64,000 nucleotides of DNA from Immersiella caudata (GCA_030512335.1 JAULSU010000001.1:5766001-5830000), one strand, 5' to 3'. Positions 46,735 through 58,228 are shown, counted from the stretch's first letter. Program-made: numbers and translations. The notes: a model not told the origin generated them from the letters alone.

Positions 46735-49700
46735 ATGCCACCGGCCAAACAGCCACCCACTTCATCGACTGCCGACCCCAACGCCGCCACAGCAGCTGCC
46801 GCCGTTTTCAAACGTCATGAGTCGAACTCCTCGCTCTCCGCAGCGGCAGCGGCCGCCGCGCTCGCCGCGCGACCGACCACACCAACCAGGGTAGCAGACG
46901 TGCAAACCAAGCGCACCATGCGGCGCAGCGCGTCCATCGCATCATCAGCCGCCTCGTCTGACAACCACGAGAGACCGGGCTTGCAGCGACGTGGGAGCAG
47001 TGGCTCAATGACGGAGAGGACGTTCCGGAGTCCAAGCCCCCACCGGCCGACTAGCAGCGGGTCTGCGCATCGGCAGAGTCAATCATTTAGCTATACGGCA
47101 ATGGAGGACACACCTCCCGTGCCTGCTCTACCAAGGGGAGCAGAGATCGCGACACACCATGTGCCGCGCCGCCGGGCCACCAGCTCGGGTGTGAACACGA
47201 CGCCTTTGCGCCTTGCTTCCCAGATCCTGGCATCAGATGATACCCCGTCCTGGTTTGGCGCGTCAAAAATGGGCGATCTCAACAATGTCCGCCGCACCGA
47301 CCCGGCGATGGCAAGCCCGCCGTCAAGCCCTCCTCAGGCTGTTCGTGGCGAGCAGCAAACCGAGTTGGTAAGATCCAGCAGCCGCTCATCATCTGTGAAC
47401 TTTTCGTATCCGTCGCGAGCAAGAGTCGGGTCGCCAACTGCTCCCCCTGCTGGCACACGCAATTTGGCTGAGCTTCAGCCTAGGTCTGCCGCACAGGAGC
47501 AGACGACAGCAGCGCGTCAAGCCCAACAGCCACGACAAGCAAAACCACAGCCCAAAAAGCGGCATTCAACAGCCGCCCCCTCCCACTCCTCGGTATCCAC
47601 CCCAGCTGACGAGGTGCTTGTTTACGACCCCAACTCAAGGAGGATGGTCCGCCAGGCCGATTTGTGGACTCTTGAGCAAGCAGTTCGGCATGCCATGCCA
47701 CCACCCATAAACTCCAAACGGAAGAAGCAAACGCCTCAGAGAGCAGGTTCACATCTTGCTAAGGGTACGATGGGACGCACTAGGATCAATGCCCCGGCTG
47801 TTGAGCAAGCGAAGAATCTACAGGTCGTCAAACCAGGGGCTGAACATCCAAGTCAAGGAATGGATCCAGAAGAAGTCGAGGAACCGGCGGTCAAAACCCT
47901 CACCAGCTCACCAAAAATAGAGCCGCAGCAGAACCGAAATCATGCTGCCGGCCCAACCTTGAGGTCTCAGTTCTCCGATCCCACGGCGGTGGCCGCCCCA
48001 AGACTGGACTCAACTTCTCGGGATCTCTCACAACAGACTGTTAAGAGACAGCCATCTGTCGTCAAGGAGGAACCAGAATTAGAGTTCGAGACCGAGAACG
48101 ATCCTCAAATGGTTATCGGTTGGGTCCCCGACACTGTGCCAGCGGCGCAAAGATCTAGTCCGGAGGCTCGTGCAGGGGCTCAGCGAAATCTAGAACAAGC
48201 AGTGGAGGTTGTTCCGTCATTTGACACCCCTGTCGCTGTATCACCACCCACTCCCCAAGAACCGATATTCGCAGCCGGGATACCACAGTCGAACAGCGCC
48301 TCACTGAATGAGACACATCAGTCAGCCTCTGAGCCCTTGCGTTTATCTCACGCACATCAAGAGCGGGCGACATCAAGCAGCCCCGTTCGACAAGCCCATT
48401 TCGGCTCTGTTAGTAACAACCTGACGGTTAGGCACTCGCCCCCTCCGCGGTCAATTTCCCCGCGGAAATCTGCGTTGAAGCATAGCAGCAGCCCAAACCG
48501 GGGCGCATCGCCCTCCGATGATACCTCAGAGGCATCAGGTGGTTTCAACTCTCGGGAAGAGTCTCCGATTGTGAGAAAGAAGTCGGTGAGGGTGAGCTTT
48601 GATGATGGGAATACCGTCGTAGTAGGCGAATCCGCATCGACGAATCAGTCCGATTCTCCTGTATTTGCCAGTCCTCAACACACGGTCAGGCGACCTTGGT
48701 ATAGCAGCATCGGACGGAGCAAAAAAGAACTGCCCCCGCTCGATGACGATGAAATTATGAAGCCTCGACCGGCCCTGCCGAGCTTCGGCAGCGTACGAGA
48801 CAGGAAGCCGCGCGAGTCCCCACAGGACGAAGGAGAGCGACCACTCGTTCGTCCCATTGTTGAGAGGCTGCATGGCTCGACGGCGCCGAACGCTCCGAGC
48901 GGAGCAGCGGATGATGGGAAGACTTCGGAGGCAGCAGCGATAGGCCAGAGCAGTGACTTTGCAGTCGGTGCGATTTTGGCTAGAGAGCAGGAAGAGAGAT
49001 CGAAAGTTCCAGCAAACACCTCTCGGTATAGGGAGCCATTACCACCAGTGGTGACCAGCGTCGAGGGCAGTGGTTACATGAGCGACAGCTCGACCTCGAG
49101 CAGTTCGGAACTTGAAAGCCAAGGGATTCCCGAAGAGGCGGCCGTCAACCTCCGTCATTCCGCAACAGTCGACACCGATCCCATTGTCATTGAAGCCAAG
49201 CCCGCGGTTGGACCCATCAAACTTGGCGACGCATCAGAGATGGCAGTCCCTGCAATTTCCATTTCCCAACCGACTCCTCCAGTCGCGGAAAAGAAGCCAA
49301 TGCCGTCCTTCTTTCTTGATGTCCCGGGCGGGTTTCCCCAAGACGATTCAGATTTGTCCGCTGCTGAAGGTTCTAAGAACGCCACAATAGTTGCGAATGG
49401 GCTGGACCCCACGCTCACCCCACCACCTCCAGGCCAGTCTGCTATTTCATCAACAGTTGAGCCGTCAAGCGACTCGGAGAGCAGCATTTATAGCGATGCT
49501 TACGAAGACTTGTCCGAGATTGAAGGTGATGGCTTCCAGTCCCTCAACGCTGTTCTCGAGACCTCTCCGCCCGTCAAGACCAGCACGGTAACCCTCCTGA
49601 CAAACGCCGGCCCGCAACAGTCATCAGAACTTCAGGGCCAGAGCAGACCCGATGTTCAGGCCCCTGCGTCATCCTCGGCTGTTGTGCCACCCGCTCAACC

Positions 49701-51624
49701 CACGGAGCCCGCCGAATCCGGGAAGCCAGAGGACGAATGGGAGAAGGTCAAGGCGTATTGGAAAAACCTCACAGCGGACAAGCGTGCTCAACTCGAGCGC
49801 GAAGCGACGGAGGACGCAGGGATTGAGGGGGATCTTGAGGAAGTGCAAGCTGTGCAGAAGCCTAAGAAGAAGAAATCTGTCGAGCGGAGGAATTCAGAGA
49901 GGAAAGCCCTCGCTGTGCATATGGCGCAACAAATGGTCGCTCAGCAGCAAAAGCAGGCAGAGGCAAAACCAGTCGAGCGAAATTACATGATACAGCCCGG
50001 CACAAAATGGGCGGAGGGGAGCAATGTCCGTTCATCGATGCAAACAACACTGCGTGGGCAACCGCCGCAGCAACTCTCGGCGGCCACCAGCAATGACGCA
50101 CCTCGCCTTCGAAAATCGATGCGCATCAACGGCTCCAGCGCTAACGGTGCTGCGCAGTCAAGCCGAGCCAGACCGCTTGACACACGCCCTGCCTCGATGG
50201 TAGTCCCACCAACGTCACAACACCAAAGAGCGTCAGAGCCTACTTCGCAGCACAGCCATCGGCCCCTGCTTCTCAGGAGGCGTGGATCGACTAGTAGCGA
50301 AAGTAGCTTTAAACGAACACGACCGGGGATTGCCGCCCATGTGTCCGGTTTCCGGACATCGATGCGGCAGGCCTCGTCGCCCTCTGCCGTTGCCCAGCCA
50401 GAGCAGCGCGACGGGAAGAGATTCTCCCTAAGGTCTCTGTCTCCCCCTAACTCGGCGCTCAAACGCAATTCATCTGGACCGCCGGTCAGCATGGGTACTG
50501 GGACACACATGCGCCAAACACTGCGCGACTCTTCGAGCGAAAGGAAGAAGAGCTCCGGCGGTTTGCGTCTCCCTGGTTTCGGATCCAAGAAGGCTGGGAA
50601 GCACTCTGGAACCCAATTCTCAAGTAGATTTGGCGACTCCAGTGACGATGATGGCGACGGTGGCAAGAGCGGATTCCGCAGCCGATTTGAAGATTCCAGC
50701 GACGACGAGGCGGTGTCACCGGTAGTCCTGCCCAAATCAATTCCCAGATCACTGCGACCTCAAGATTCCGTTGCCAGTACAGCGCTACCGGAGGAGCTTG
50801 AAGAATCCGAGGAACAGTTACCAGGGGAGAATTCTGGGGTGAACACGAATCAAGAGCGGGTACAAGAACAAGCCCTCTCTCCAGTGACTCAACAGCTTGC
50901 GGCTGCAACTGTTCAGCCGGTGAAGTCGGGATCAAGCCGCCTGGTCGGATCGCAAACAGCGCCGGCATTACTGACCACCGGGACTACCAAGGTCACAGAG
51001 CGTCGCAACTCTGTGACTTCCAAGCGCGGCAGCTTGATGACAGCGTTACGCCGCAAGAAGCACAACTCGTCTGGCAAGATATCGCGTCCAGGAATCACCG
51101 AGAGCGCAGCACGGCGGGACACCAAACTTGAGCGCAACCTCAGCCAACTCCGTGGTATAAGGAGCGACCAAGACGAGCCCGAGATCGAAGACGACATTGC
51201 AGAACAAGGGAAAACACTTTCGCCACCGAGGAGCCCAAGGCTGCAAAAGCGGGTTGTCAGCCTGGCTCGCTCAATGGGTAATACTGACACCAACGCAGCG
51301 GCCGGCACCGATCTCCCCTTACCCCTGGCTCTGACCGCCTCTCCAGCAGTGGAACTTCCTAGCGCCACCCTCAGCGAGAAGGAGTTCCTCGGTACCCCTA
51401 TCCGACGCCCTAATACGCGGTCGGGCAACCTTGGCACACGCACCCTCAGTGGGCTGAGCAGTGTCGGTGTCGGTGTTGGCGCTGCTCCACCATCCGGTTT
51501 CTTGAAGCGTAGGACACTCTCAGCAGGTATCACGAGCTTGGAAGCGCCAAGCGCAGCTGGGGCATCATCAACGAAGAAAAAGAAATTTGGGGCCCTGAGA
51601 CGAATGTTCGGGTTGGCCGACTGA
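46735..51624 (+). CDS. Very large disordered Ser/Pro-rich protein, unknown
   Basis: A single open frame from the first ATG (46735) encodes 1629 residues. It has no catalytic domain that I can see and is dominated by Ser, Pro, Ala, Arg and Glu. Several blocks look conserved: an N-terminal HESNSSLSAAAAAAALAARP followed by PTRVADVQTKRTMRRSAS; a middle block VRVSFDDGNTVVV (~620); a helical block DEWEKVKAYWKNLTADKRAQL (~1000); a basic helix with RRNSERKALAVHMAQQMVAQ (~1050); NYMIQPGTKWAEG (~1083); and a basic C-terminal tail ending KKKKFGALRRMFGLAD. The style is that of fungal cortical or polarity scaffold proteins, and the amphipathic basic tail might bind membranes, but this is inference. Clusters of Ser-Pro and Arg-x-x-Ser suggest heavy phosphorylation. 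Confidence 0.8.
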   Translation: MPPAKQPPTSSTADPNAATAAAAVFKRHESNSSLSAAAAAAALAARPTTPTRVADVQTKRTMRRSASIASSAASSDNHERPGLQRRGSSGSMTERTFRSPSPHRPTSSGSAHRQSQSFSYTAMEDTPPVPALPRGAEIATHHVPRRRATSSGVNTTPLRLASQILASDDTPSWFGASKMGDLNNVRRTDPAMASPPSSPPQAVRGEQQTELVRSSSRSSSVNFSYPSRARVGSPTAPPAGTRNLAELQPRSAAQEQTTAARQAQQPRQAKPQPKKRHSTAAPSHSSVSTPADEVLVYDPNSRRMVRQADLWTLEQAVRHAMPPPINSKRKKQTPQRAGSHLAKGTMGRTRINAPAVEQAKNLQVVKPGAEHPSQGMDPEEVEEPAVKTLTSSPKIEPQQNRNHAAGPTLRSQFSDPTAVAAPRLDSTSRDLSQQTVKRQPSVVKEEPELEFETENDPQMVIGWVPDTVPAAQRSSPEARAGAQRNLEQAVEVVPSFDTPVAVSPPTPQEPIFAAGIPQSNSASLNETHQSASEPLRLSHAHQERATSSSPVRQAHFGSVSNNLTVRHSPPPRSISPRKSALKHSSSPNRGASPSDDTSEASGGFNSREESPIVRKKSVRVSFDDGNTVVVGESASTNQSDSPVFASPQHTVRRPWYSSIGRSKKELPPLDDDEIMKPRPALPSFGSVRDRKPRESPQDEGERPLVRPIVERLHGSTAPNAPSGAADDGKTSEAAAIGQSSDFAVGAILAREQEERSKVPANTSRYREPLPPVVTSVEGSGYMSDSSTSSSSELESQGIPEEAAVNLRHSATVDTDPIVIEAKPAVGPIKLGDASEMAVPAISISQPTPPVAEKKPMPSFFLDVPGGFPQDDSDLSAAEGSKNATIVANGLDPTLTPPPPGQSAISSTVEPSSDSESSIYSDAYEDLSEIEGDGFQSLNAVLETSPPVKTSTVTLLTNAGPQQSSELQGQSRPDVQAPASSSAVVPPAQPTEPAESGKPEDEWEKVKAYWKNLTADKRAQLEREATEDAGIEGDLEEVQAVQKPKKKKSVERRNSERKALAVHMAQQMVAQQQKQAEAKPVERNYMIQPGTKWAEGSNVRSSMQTTLRGQPPQQLSAATSNDAPRLRKSMRINGSSANGAAQSSRARPLDTRPASMVVPPTSQHQRASEPTSQHSHRPLLLRRRGSTSSESSFKRTRPGIAAHVSGFRTSMRQASSPSAVAQPEQRDGKRFSLRSLSPPNSALKRNSSGPPVSMGTGTHMRQTLRDSSSERKKSSGGLRLPGFGSKKAGKHSGTQFSSRFGDSSDDDGDGGKSGFRSRFEDSSDDEAVSPVVLPKSIPRSLRPQDSVASTALPEELEESEEQLPGENSGVNTNQERVQEQALSPVTQQLAAATVQPVKSGSSRLVGSQTAPALLTTGTTKVTERRNSVTSKRGSLMTALRRKKHNSSGKISRPGITESAARRDTKLERNLSQLRGIRSDQDEPEIEDDIAEQGKTLSPPRSPRLQKRVVSLARSMGNTDTNAAAGTDLPLPLALTASPAVELPSATLSEKEFLGTPIRRPNTRSGNLGTRTLSGLSSVGVGVGAAPPSGFLKRRTLSAGITSLEAPSAAGASSTKKKKFGALRRMFGLAD

Positions 51625-52083
51625 TTTGGGCACCTTCTCCGAAGTGGAGTGAGATAGGCGATGATGATCGTCAGTACAAGCAGGTGTGTGTCGGCGATAC
51701 ACACCTGTGGCTCTAATTACTATTGTTTTCTTTTTTACTATTGTACAAGGGGGTTGGTTGGGTTGGTGCCCGATGATTCAGGAATATGGAACCAATTGGC
51801 GGAATGAGCAGGAGCAAGCGTTGAACACTTGGAGGTTGATTAGACAGATACCTCGTCGGGCTGAAAGCAACAGGGGCGTTTATTGGGTGTGGAAGGAAAG
51901 GGGTAATTTGATATGGAGCACATGTAACCTGAGGCAGCACATGGGGGGCCCATCCCAGACCAAAGAGGAGCACATTATTGTTCAAGCATAATGTTACTGA
52001 ATCAATCATTATTCGATGGCTGGTATTGACTTGCACATCTGCCGATCCGACATCTTGCTTGTTTCCCAAGGAGACATCTCCGC
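51625..52083. other. Convergent intergenic region (3' ends)
   Basis: 459 bp between the 3' ends of the large disordered-protein gene (+) and dienelactone hydrolase (-). No coding content. Confidence 0.5.
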
Positions 52084-53584
52084 TCAAGGCCAGTTTTTAG
52101 CAAAGAAGCCCAGCACTAGCTTGTAGCCACGGGCATATTCCTCCTTCACACGGTCCTTTGACAGGTCGGCGCGTGCGGCCATCCAACCATGCTAGAAAAT
52201 ATTAGCTTATTATCTCCTTTTTGGGAAATCTTCGACTGCCGCGGGAGGCTCGAGAGAGTTTTGCCCCTGAGACAATCGAAAAAGAGACAAAAGGTGAAGA
52301 AAATCGCTCCAAATCCCACTTACAACCTGGTCCTTGAAAGTTTCGACGTGCTTGGCCACTTTGAGGTTGTCCTCGAACTTCTTGACTGTATCATCTGGTT
52401 CTTCGCCAGAGGCTAGCAAGATAAAAGGGACCTTGATGCCCTCAGCGTCCTTCGGGTCAACCATAGCCGGATGAGCTGTGCCTCCGATTGCGAAAGGGTT
52501 AGAGCTGCCCGATGTCACGAGCGACACAACCTTGCCACCCCAGCAGAACTGTGATGTTCTCATTAGCCGCTATCCTTCACCGAGTCGGAGTATTACCAAG
52601 GTAGGTAACGTACACCGAGGGCACCCCATGACCTAACGGATGGGTATTTGGCTCCGAGAGCCTTGACAAGACCTGGAAGCCTCTCGGCAACTCCGTTGGG
52701 AGGATTGCCGCCAAACCACGCGCCAAGCTTTTTCTGCTTCTCTTCATTATCTGGGGGATACCTTTTGGAGTTTGGTCAGAATAGGCAGGCATAGGCGATA
52801 AATTGTCCTAAAACGTTACCAGTCAATCGGGCACGGGTTACCCGCGAACCTGGGTCATAAGACACTTGGTCAGCCCTGATTAATACGTTATATTGTTGTT
52901 GATGGGAAGTGGACATCTTCCAAAGAGAGCCAGATGCATCGGAGTTCAGCCCCAGGGGGGCGCCACGTACCAGTCCGGGATAAAGACTTTGTATTTCTGG
53001 TCGCTGCTCGTCGCCAAAATGTCGGCGCCTTGGATGGTTTGGTCAAAGTACCCAAATATGTCGTAAATCTGTGGTGAATGTCCGTCAGTTATTTTTTATT
53101 TTTTATTTTTTAAGGCGCTTTCTAGCCAACGCAATATCCCAGGCGCGCTCACGCAACGCTCAAGACATCCAACAAAGCCACGAGCAACCACATCAGGAGC
53201 CATGCGGCGGAAAGGGGAGACCCACCACCACGATGCCCTTGGTGGCGTCGTCTGGTCCAGTGACATCTTCGCGATGGGGTATTAGCCAGGTTCGGTTGAC
53301 AGCATGGAATGGGTAATCGGCGTACAGGTCTTGAGGCTGTCGACTTGGTCGTACTGGCCCTTGGCGCTATAGCCTGATGAGACAACAGGCGGGACATTGC
53401 AGCAAGCCTCATTGCTGGTAGTGAACCTTCGTTAGTTTTGACCCTTTCAGGGCAAAAAAGACGGGGCTAGGATGTCTCGGGTACGAGTACATCGCCCGAG
53501 ACACGCGGTAGGCTGCAAACGATCGTGAATGGCGCTTAAAGATAACTTGACATACTGGCCGTGGGTAGCTGGCATAGTCGACAT
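52084..53584 (-). CDS. Dienelactone hydrolase family protein
   Basis: Eight exons, 53584..53556, 53414..53326, 53266..53226, 53068..52971, 52849..52820, 52761..52614, 52548..52324 and 52191..52084, encode 255 residues. All seven introns have GT...AG ends and all phases close. The protein reads EACCNVPPVVSSGYSAKG, then YDIFGYFDQTIQGADILA, KVFIPDWFAGNPCPIDWYPP, WGALGFCWGGKV and EEPDDTV. The predicted triad is Cys147 (GFCWGG), Asp197 and His221 (VHGW), as in dienelactone hydrolases. Bacterial members open dienelactone in chloroaromatic breakdown; fungal paralogues are mostly uncharacterised, so the substrate is unknown. It is a cytosolic alpha/beta hydrolase without a signal peptide. Exon 5 is only 30 nt. 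Intron density is far higher than in neighbouring genes. Confidence 0.93.
53091..53111 (+). repeat. Three tandem ATTTTTT units inside an intron
   Basis: Three exact 7-bp copies lie in the 157-bp third intron of the dienelactone hydrolase gene (A-rich on the coding strand). It is a simple repeat likely to vary in length. Confidence 0.9.
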
Positions 53585-54417
53585 CTTGGCGGTGGATTGC
53601 AGTGTGTTCCTGCGTGGGAGGAGATGTGTGACGAATTGGGTTTGGGGGCGCGAGATCTAGAGCCAGATGGGCGACGAAATGTATCGGGAGGCGCTGGTCG
53701 TGTAAGTACTTGTCTGGGCAAGAAATGTGCAACAACAGGCAACCAGGCGCTGAGCTGGCGGCGGCATGGATGTCCAGAATATGCCCGTCTTACTTACTCT
53801 GATAAGGTGTTGTAGTTTTTCTATTCGTTGCTTTGCCCGGTGGAAGTTCCCAAGGTTTCAGCCAGACAAGCAGAGACGATGGAGAGGAGGGGTAAATCTG
53901 GGGAGAGAGGCCCCAGGCTCACCAGGGTGACATCACCGCATTGCTCAAGCACAGCTACCCCGCCAAGCAATGGCCAATCAAACACCTGGTTTCCCACCGA
54001 ACCACGGCCTATCTTCTGGAGCTTTGACCGAATTTCCTTCCGATGTTCCTGCAAAGGTCCAACCGCCAAAGCGGCGGCGATGACCCACGACAGCCCTTTC
54101 TGGCCATTCTTGGGCCAAACTGGCGATGGCACACCTTCTCGGGTCGTTCGGCCCAATCATTTCCACACGGATGAACTTCTCTGGCTTCGGCTCGGCTTAC
54201 TTGAGGCATCCGCGCAAATAGTACAGATGAATATTGCGACTAACGACAACGGCTAAGGAACGAATATTGCACCCTCCCCCCACACAGACGCACGCGCACA
54301 AACTCTCTCTCCCGAGCTGGCAAACCCTTGCAGCTTGTATCTGTACCAGACTCATGCTCAGCCGAACTCCATGAACCAGACCCCGAAAGCCATGTACCTT
54401 CAGCCGCACTTTGGAAA
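53585..54417. other. Intergenic, no gene seen
   Basis: Between dienelactone hydrolase and the Nudix gene, both minus strand. A 142-codon plus-strand frame (53828-54256) has no domain content and is opposed by equally open minus-strand frames. Confidence 0.5.
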
Positions 54418-55023
54418 TCAGCCGCCGATGGTGTAGCCAGTCTTCTTCACATCGTCCACGGCCTTGCGAACGGCGGCAATCTCACCCTGGAAACAGAGGA
54501 TGGAAGCAACGTCGGCTATGGCCACCCAGCGGGGTTCAAGCTTCTCCCATGCTTCTTGCGTTCCTGCGTCCGGCTTGATCGTCGAGTCTGCCGTTGCGGC
54601 GTAATAAAACACTGTCTTTAGTGCTTCCGTCTCCGACTGCGGATCCGGATAGAGACAGGCGCCAACGAACTCAGTGCTCGGGCATCCCACCGTTATGTCG
54701 GGGTTCTTTTGGCCTCTGCCGTTATTCGGTTGCTTTGGGGGCGTAGCTCGGGTAGCGATATTGAGCCGCAACGGTGTCACCCGTATTCCGGTTTCCTCGT
54801 ATGTCTCCCGGAGAGCAGCACTCAGCATTGGCTCTTCGATGTTCCTTCGGCCCTTGGGGAGCTGGTGAATTCGCTGTTGCTTGTTCCAGATCAGAAGTAC
54901 CAGGCCGCGGGCGAGATCGAGTGTCACCGTGCCACACGACATCACGAGAGCATCTGCTGGACGAAAGTCCATGCTCCTGTCGATGCGCTCCGTGTCGAGA
55001 CGTTCCAGTGAGTCGACGGCCAT
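54418..55023 (-). CDS. Nudix hydrolase
   Basis: A single exon encodes 201 residues. The Nudix box is perfect: G58, five residues, E64, seven residues, then R72-E73-T-Y-E76-E77-T-G79-I80. The Glu residues E73, E76 and E77 bind the catalytic metal. The upstream strand (CGTVTLDLARGLVLLIWNKQQ) and HQLPKGRRNIEEP are usual for the fold. Nudix enzymes cleave nucleoside diphosphates linked to another group; the substrate here (dinucleoside polyphosphate, diphosphoinositol phosphate or nucleotide sugar) cannot be told from sequence. No targeting signal is evident, so cytosol or nucleus is likely. An open N-terminal extension of 25 residues precedes the domain. Confidence 0.92.
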   Translation of the reverse strand: MAVDSLERLDTERIDRSMDFRPADALVMSCGTVTLDLARGLVLLIWNKQQRIHQLPKGRRNIEEPMLSAALRETYEETGIRVTPLRLNIATRATPPKQPNNGRGQKNPDITVGCPSTEFVGACLYPDPQSETEALKTVFYYAATADSTIKPDAGTQEAWEKLEPRWVAIADVASILCFQGEIAAVRKAVDDVKKTGYTIGG

Positions 55024-55953
55024 CCTGGCGAGAGTTCACCGAGTTGGCGTTGGCAGTGTGGGTTTGGGTCGTCTATTCCAAGGAGCTCACGGAAGCCCAG
55101 AAGCTCCAATGCTACGCTGGAAGCGGTGATATTGGATATTGATGGACTGCTTCGAGCTTTCAATCTCCGCAGAGATGCCCGTGAGACGCCTGTTGGCTGG
55201 GGTTATAACAGAGAAGAGTTGTCGAAGAGACCGAAGGATGAGAGAGGCAGGCGACTAGCAATGTTGCTAGCCTCGAAGGGTTCTCATGACTCTTTTATCA
55301 AGTTATAACTTTCTGCCCTCGGTCAGGGGGGTGGATGCATGGGAATTGACGGAAAGGGAAGTGCGTCCCAAGTACCCAGTACGCGGGCTCAACCGCCTCC
55401 GCAGAGGTCCAAACCGCCGGTGAGCGGCTAGAGCGACCGGTGAGGGCGTTGCGGCCGGGCATGAAAGAGTGCCGCCGATGCAAGTCATCTGAAGATCCTG
55501 GTGCCCCCACCAATGCCTTGACAAAGGACCCGAACTTGGGATGTCGAAGCTGCAACCCAGCCATTCAAGCTTTCGCTGGATTGGGGTGCCCGGGGAGTCC
55601 TGGTAATCTCAGCTGATTTCTTCCGGGTTGCAACGTGGTGCTGGTCGACTGGGCGAGCTGTAAATATACTGGTACTGGACCTCAAGGGTCCCAGCCGAAG
55701 CACCCGTTGCGACGCGCGCCCACCCAACACGGCGTTACCGTCCCTCGTCAAACAGCGGGGTACCAGTCCGTTGCCGAACACGCATCGCGTTCCCCAGAGC
55801 GTTAGGGCCGATCGCTTCCCGCGCGTACATCGACACGCCATCAACCTGAGGCTCGACCAGTTGGATCCATGCCGCCGGCTCGCTCGCTAGCGCTGCCTCC
55901 AATGGAACACAAACTGCCGAGACGAAGAGGGTGGCATGCCAAGCGGTCGGTGT

Positions 55954-55990
55954 GCCGAGTGATCGACTCTCTCTCTCTCTGCCACTCGGC
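55954..55990 (+). repeat. (CT)7 microsatellite within an 8-bp inverted repeat
   Basis: GCCGAGTG at 55954-55961 and CACTCGGC at 55983-55990 are perfect complements. The 21-base loop between them contains seven CT units (55967-55980). It could extrude as a hairpin. Confidence 0.75.
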
Positions 55991-58228
55991 GATCTAGCCG
56001 GCCTCTCCTGGTGGGTCGTGAGACTCGCAAACTCCTTCTAAAGCTACCTCCTCTTTCAAGCCTGGCTTGTTCTTATGGCAACTGTTATGATGTCTCCCTG
56101 CTAGGAGGAGGGCCTGTGGACCATTACACGACGGAGATGCTGGCCTGAGCCGGCTAGTCGTCACACATATAAGGCCGACGTTATGGCATGTCCCCACATG
56201 AGCGACATATTTTCAACGACCCCTACTCACCGACGAGTCCATTAATATCCTACGAAACAGTGTGCCACTTGGATCACACGCCCAGCTTCGGGACGGGGCT
56301 TACTGCACGTTCCGTAGCACATGGCGCGGGCCCTGGACTTTAGCTCCGAAGCCGGTATGCACTCGGCGTCTCGCCGGCTTGAAACCAGTGCCTGTCAGAT
56401 CTCAACAAACACACTGCTTTTTTTTTCTGTCCAGGGTGTTCATCCTCCTATGAGAGGGCGGTGAAGCTGTCAACCTCACCAAACAAGCATCACTCTCAGC
56501 CTGCTGCTCGACTGGACAGTAGTTATGGCTAGGTAGCTCAGTCGACCTCGAGCAGAGATACTAAACTCGTCTACAGAGCAATGTTGTCCCCGACAGCTCC
56601 GTCGTTGCGGTAGCGGTACCCGCATATTGCACCTGTCGGCGTCCAAGTCTCAACTGATGCGGCCAATCAAGGGCACAACAAGGCCGACGATGGTGGTCTC
56701 GGAAAAGCTCGCTTTTCAACGCCGCAACGTGGCAGCGCCCTAGTTCTCGGTGAGCTCGCCGGTTTTGAAACACACTGAGAGTCTTCCGTAACTCCGAATA
56801 GACCCGGCGCCTCACCACCGCAGCGTTGTAGGATGCGCTGGCTCCGACGGCGTCCAGAGGAAGCTTGCCTCAGCGGCGGGGCGCGGCGTTGCCATGCCCC
56901 GTAAAAAATCGGTCGTGATGGAGCTGGATGCACGATCAAGGTTGCAATCTGCCAGCTGTACCTGCTTGTCAGGGCGTCTTCTGGACGAGGAGGATTCTAC
57001 GTGCAGCGCTGACCTCATTGCTTCCCGCCACCGATCCGGTCTTTTGGGACGCCAACTTAGATGCAGCACTATCGTAGAGTAGTGAAGAACCCTGCGGATT
57101 GAGATGGATCGCTAACAACCCTTACCTTCCCAATGCAGTCGAGCAACCCATTAACTTCAGGCGCCCGAACTAATCACTCCAGATGAGCAGAGCGACTGCG
57201 ATACAATTCAGGAAACCAAACCAGTCTTCCTCAACTGTACGAAAACTACCCAATCCTTTGCGCTCCCTCGGCTCCTCCGTAGGTGTTTTCGTGTGCCGAT
57301 ATCTCGCCGCTTTCATGCGCCCCTCCCCCGACTAATGCTTGCCTGACCGCTCAACTTATCGGAGACCCGGGGGTTGCACAAGAAGGACGACTCGTATTAC
57401 ACTCATTCTGCAAGATGAGGGCTCGAGCGCCCAAGGCAGGCCAATCATGTCTCCCAGGTTCAAACATTCGAGAAAATTCGTCTCGGACCGCAGGCTGGGT
57501 TGCAGGTTCCCTCATCCGAGAATTATGCTCAATTGCTGGGAGGAGCTGGTCCACGGAACGAGAGGTGAGAAATACAAAATGTGCCGCGGATTACCTTGGT
57601 TGCGTGGCAATCAACCCAACAGGAAAGTCCTGGTGACCGCGCATTACTCAGTCCGCTTTCCTGACGCACTTTCGTCCTCTCCGGCACAATTAGTACATCC
57701 ATCCATTTGCAGGTCAGGGACAATATCGCCAACGCTGGCTCACCTGAGTCCGCCGGCATCGACACAGCTGATACGGAAGGCCAAAACAGGAAATAAGCAC
57801 AGGGAGGAATCCCACACAATACGTCAGGATTGTCATCAGAATTTCTGGCTCATAGGACAGATGCAGTCATCCTGCGCGGTGCCTTCATGGCCTAGCCTCT
57901 AGCACACCGATGTTGCAATATGTTTTGAGTCGTTATCACTGACCGGTCTCGGAAGACCCAACGGGGCACAACCCGTCCGGAGCAGCAGAACGATGTTACG
58001 ACGTCAAGGACATCAAGGTCATGTACTCGACACAATGCCTGCCCGACTGGGCTATCTCCTTCCTTCTAGCGTGCCCTGCCAGCTGAGATGGTGGTCGGGT
58101 AGATCCCTTTTGGGCCTCCCTCGTGACTGAAACTGGAGGACCTGGCGGTCCCTCAACCGAAGCTGGGGTGTGGTTGCTACGTAGAAAAGATGCCATCTTT
58201 CTTTTTCCCGCGCTACGTTTCCGCGAAT

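Noticed and set aside
49983..51704. Minus-strand frames of 250 and 263 codons opposite the large disordered-protein gene
   Set aside because: Composition mirrors the GC-rich sense codons; no start context or domains, and two different frames compete.
53828..54256. 142-codon frame between dienelactone hydrolase and Nudix genes
   Set aside because: No domain content and equally open frames on the other strand.
57339..57902. 187-codon frame in the gene-poor region
   Set aside because: Composition looks random, the opposite strand is also open, and no splice partners give a recognisable protein.
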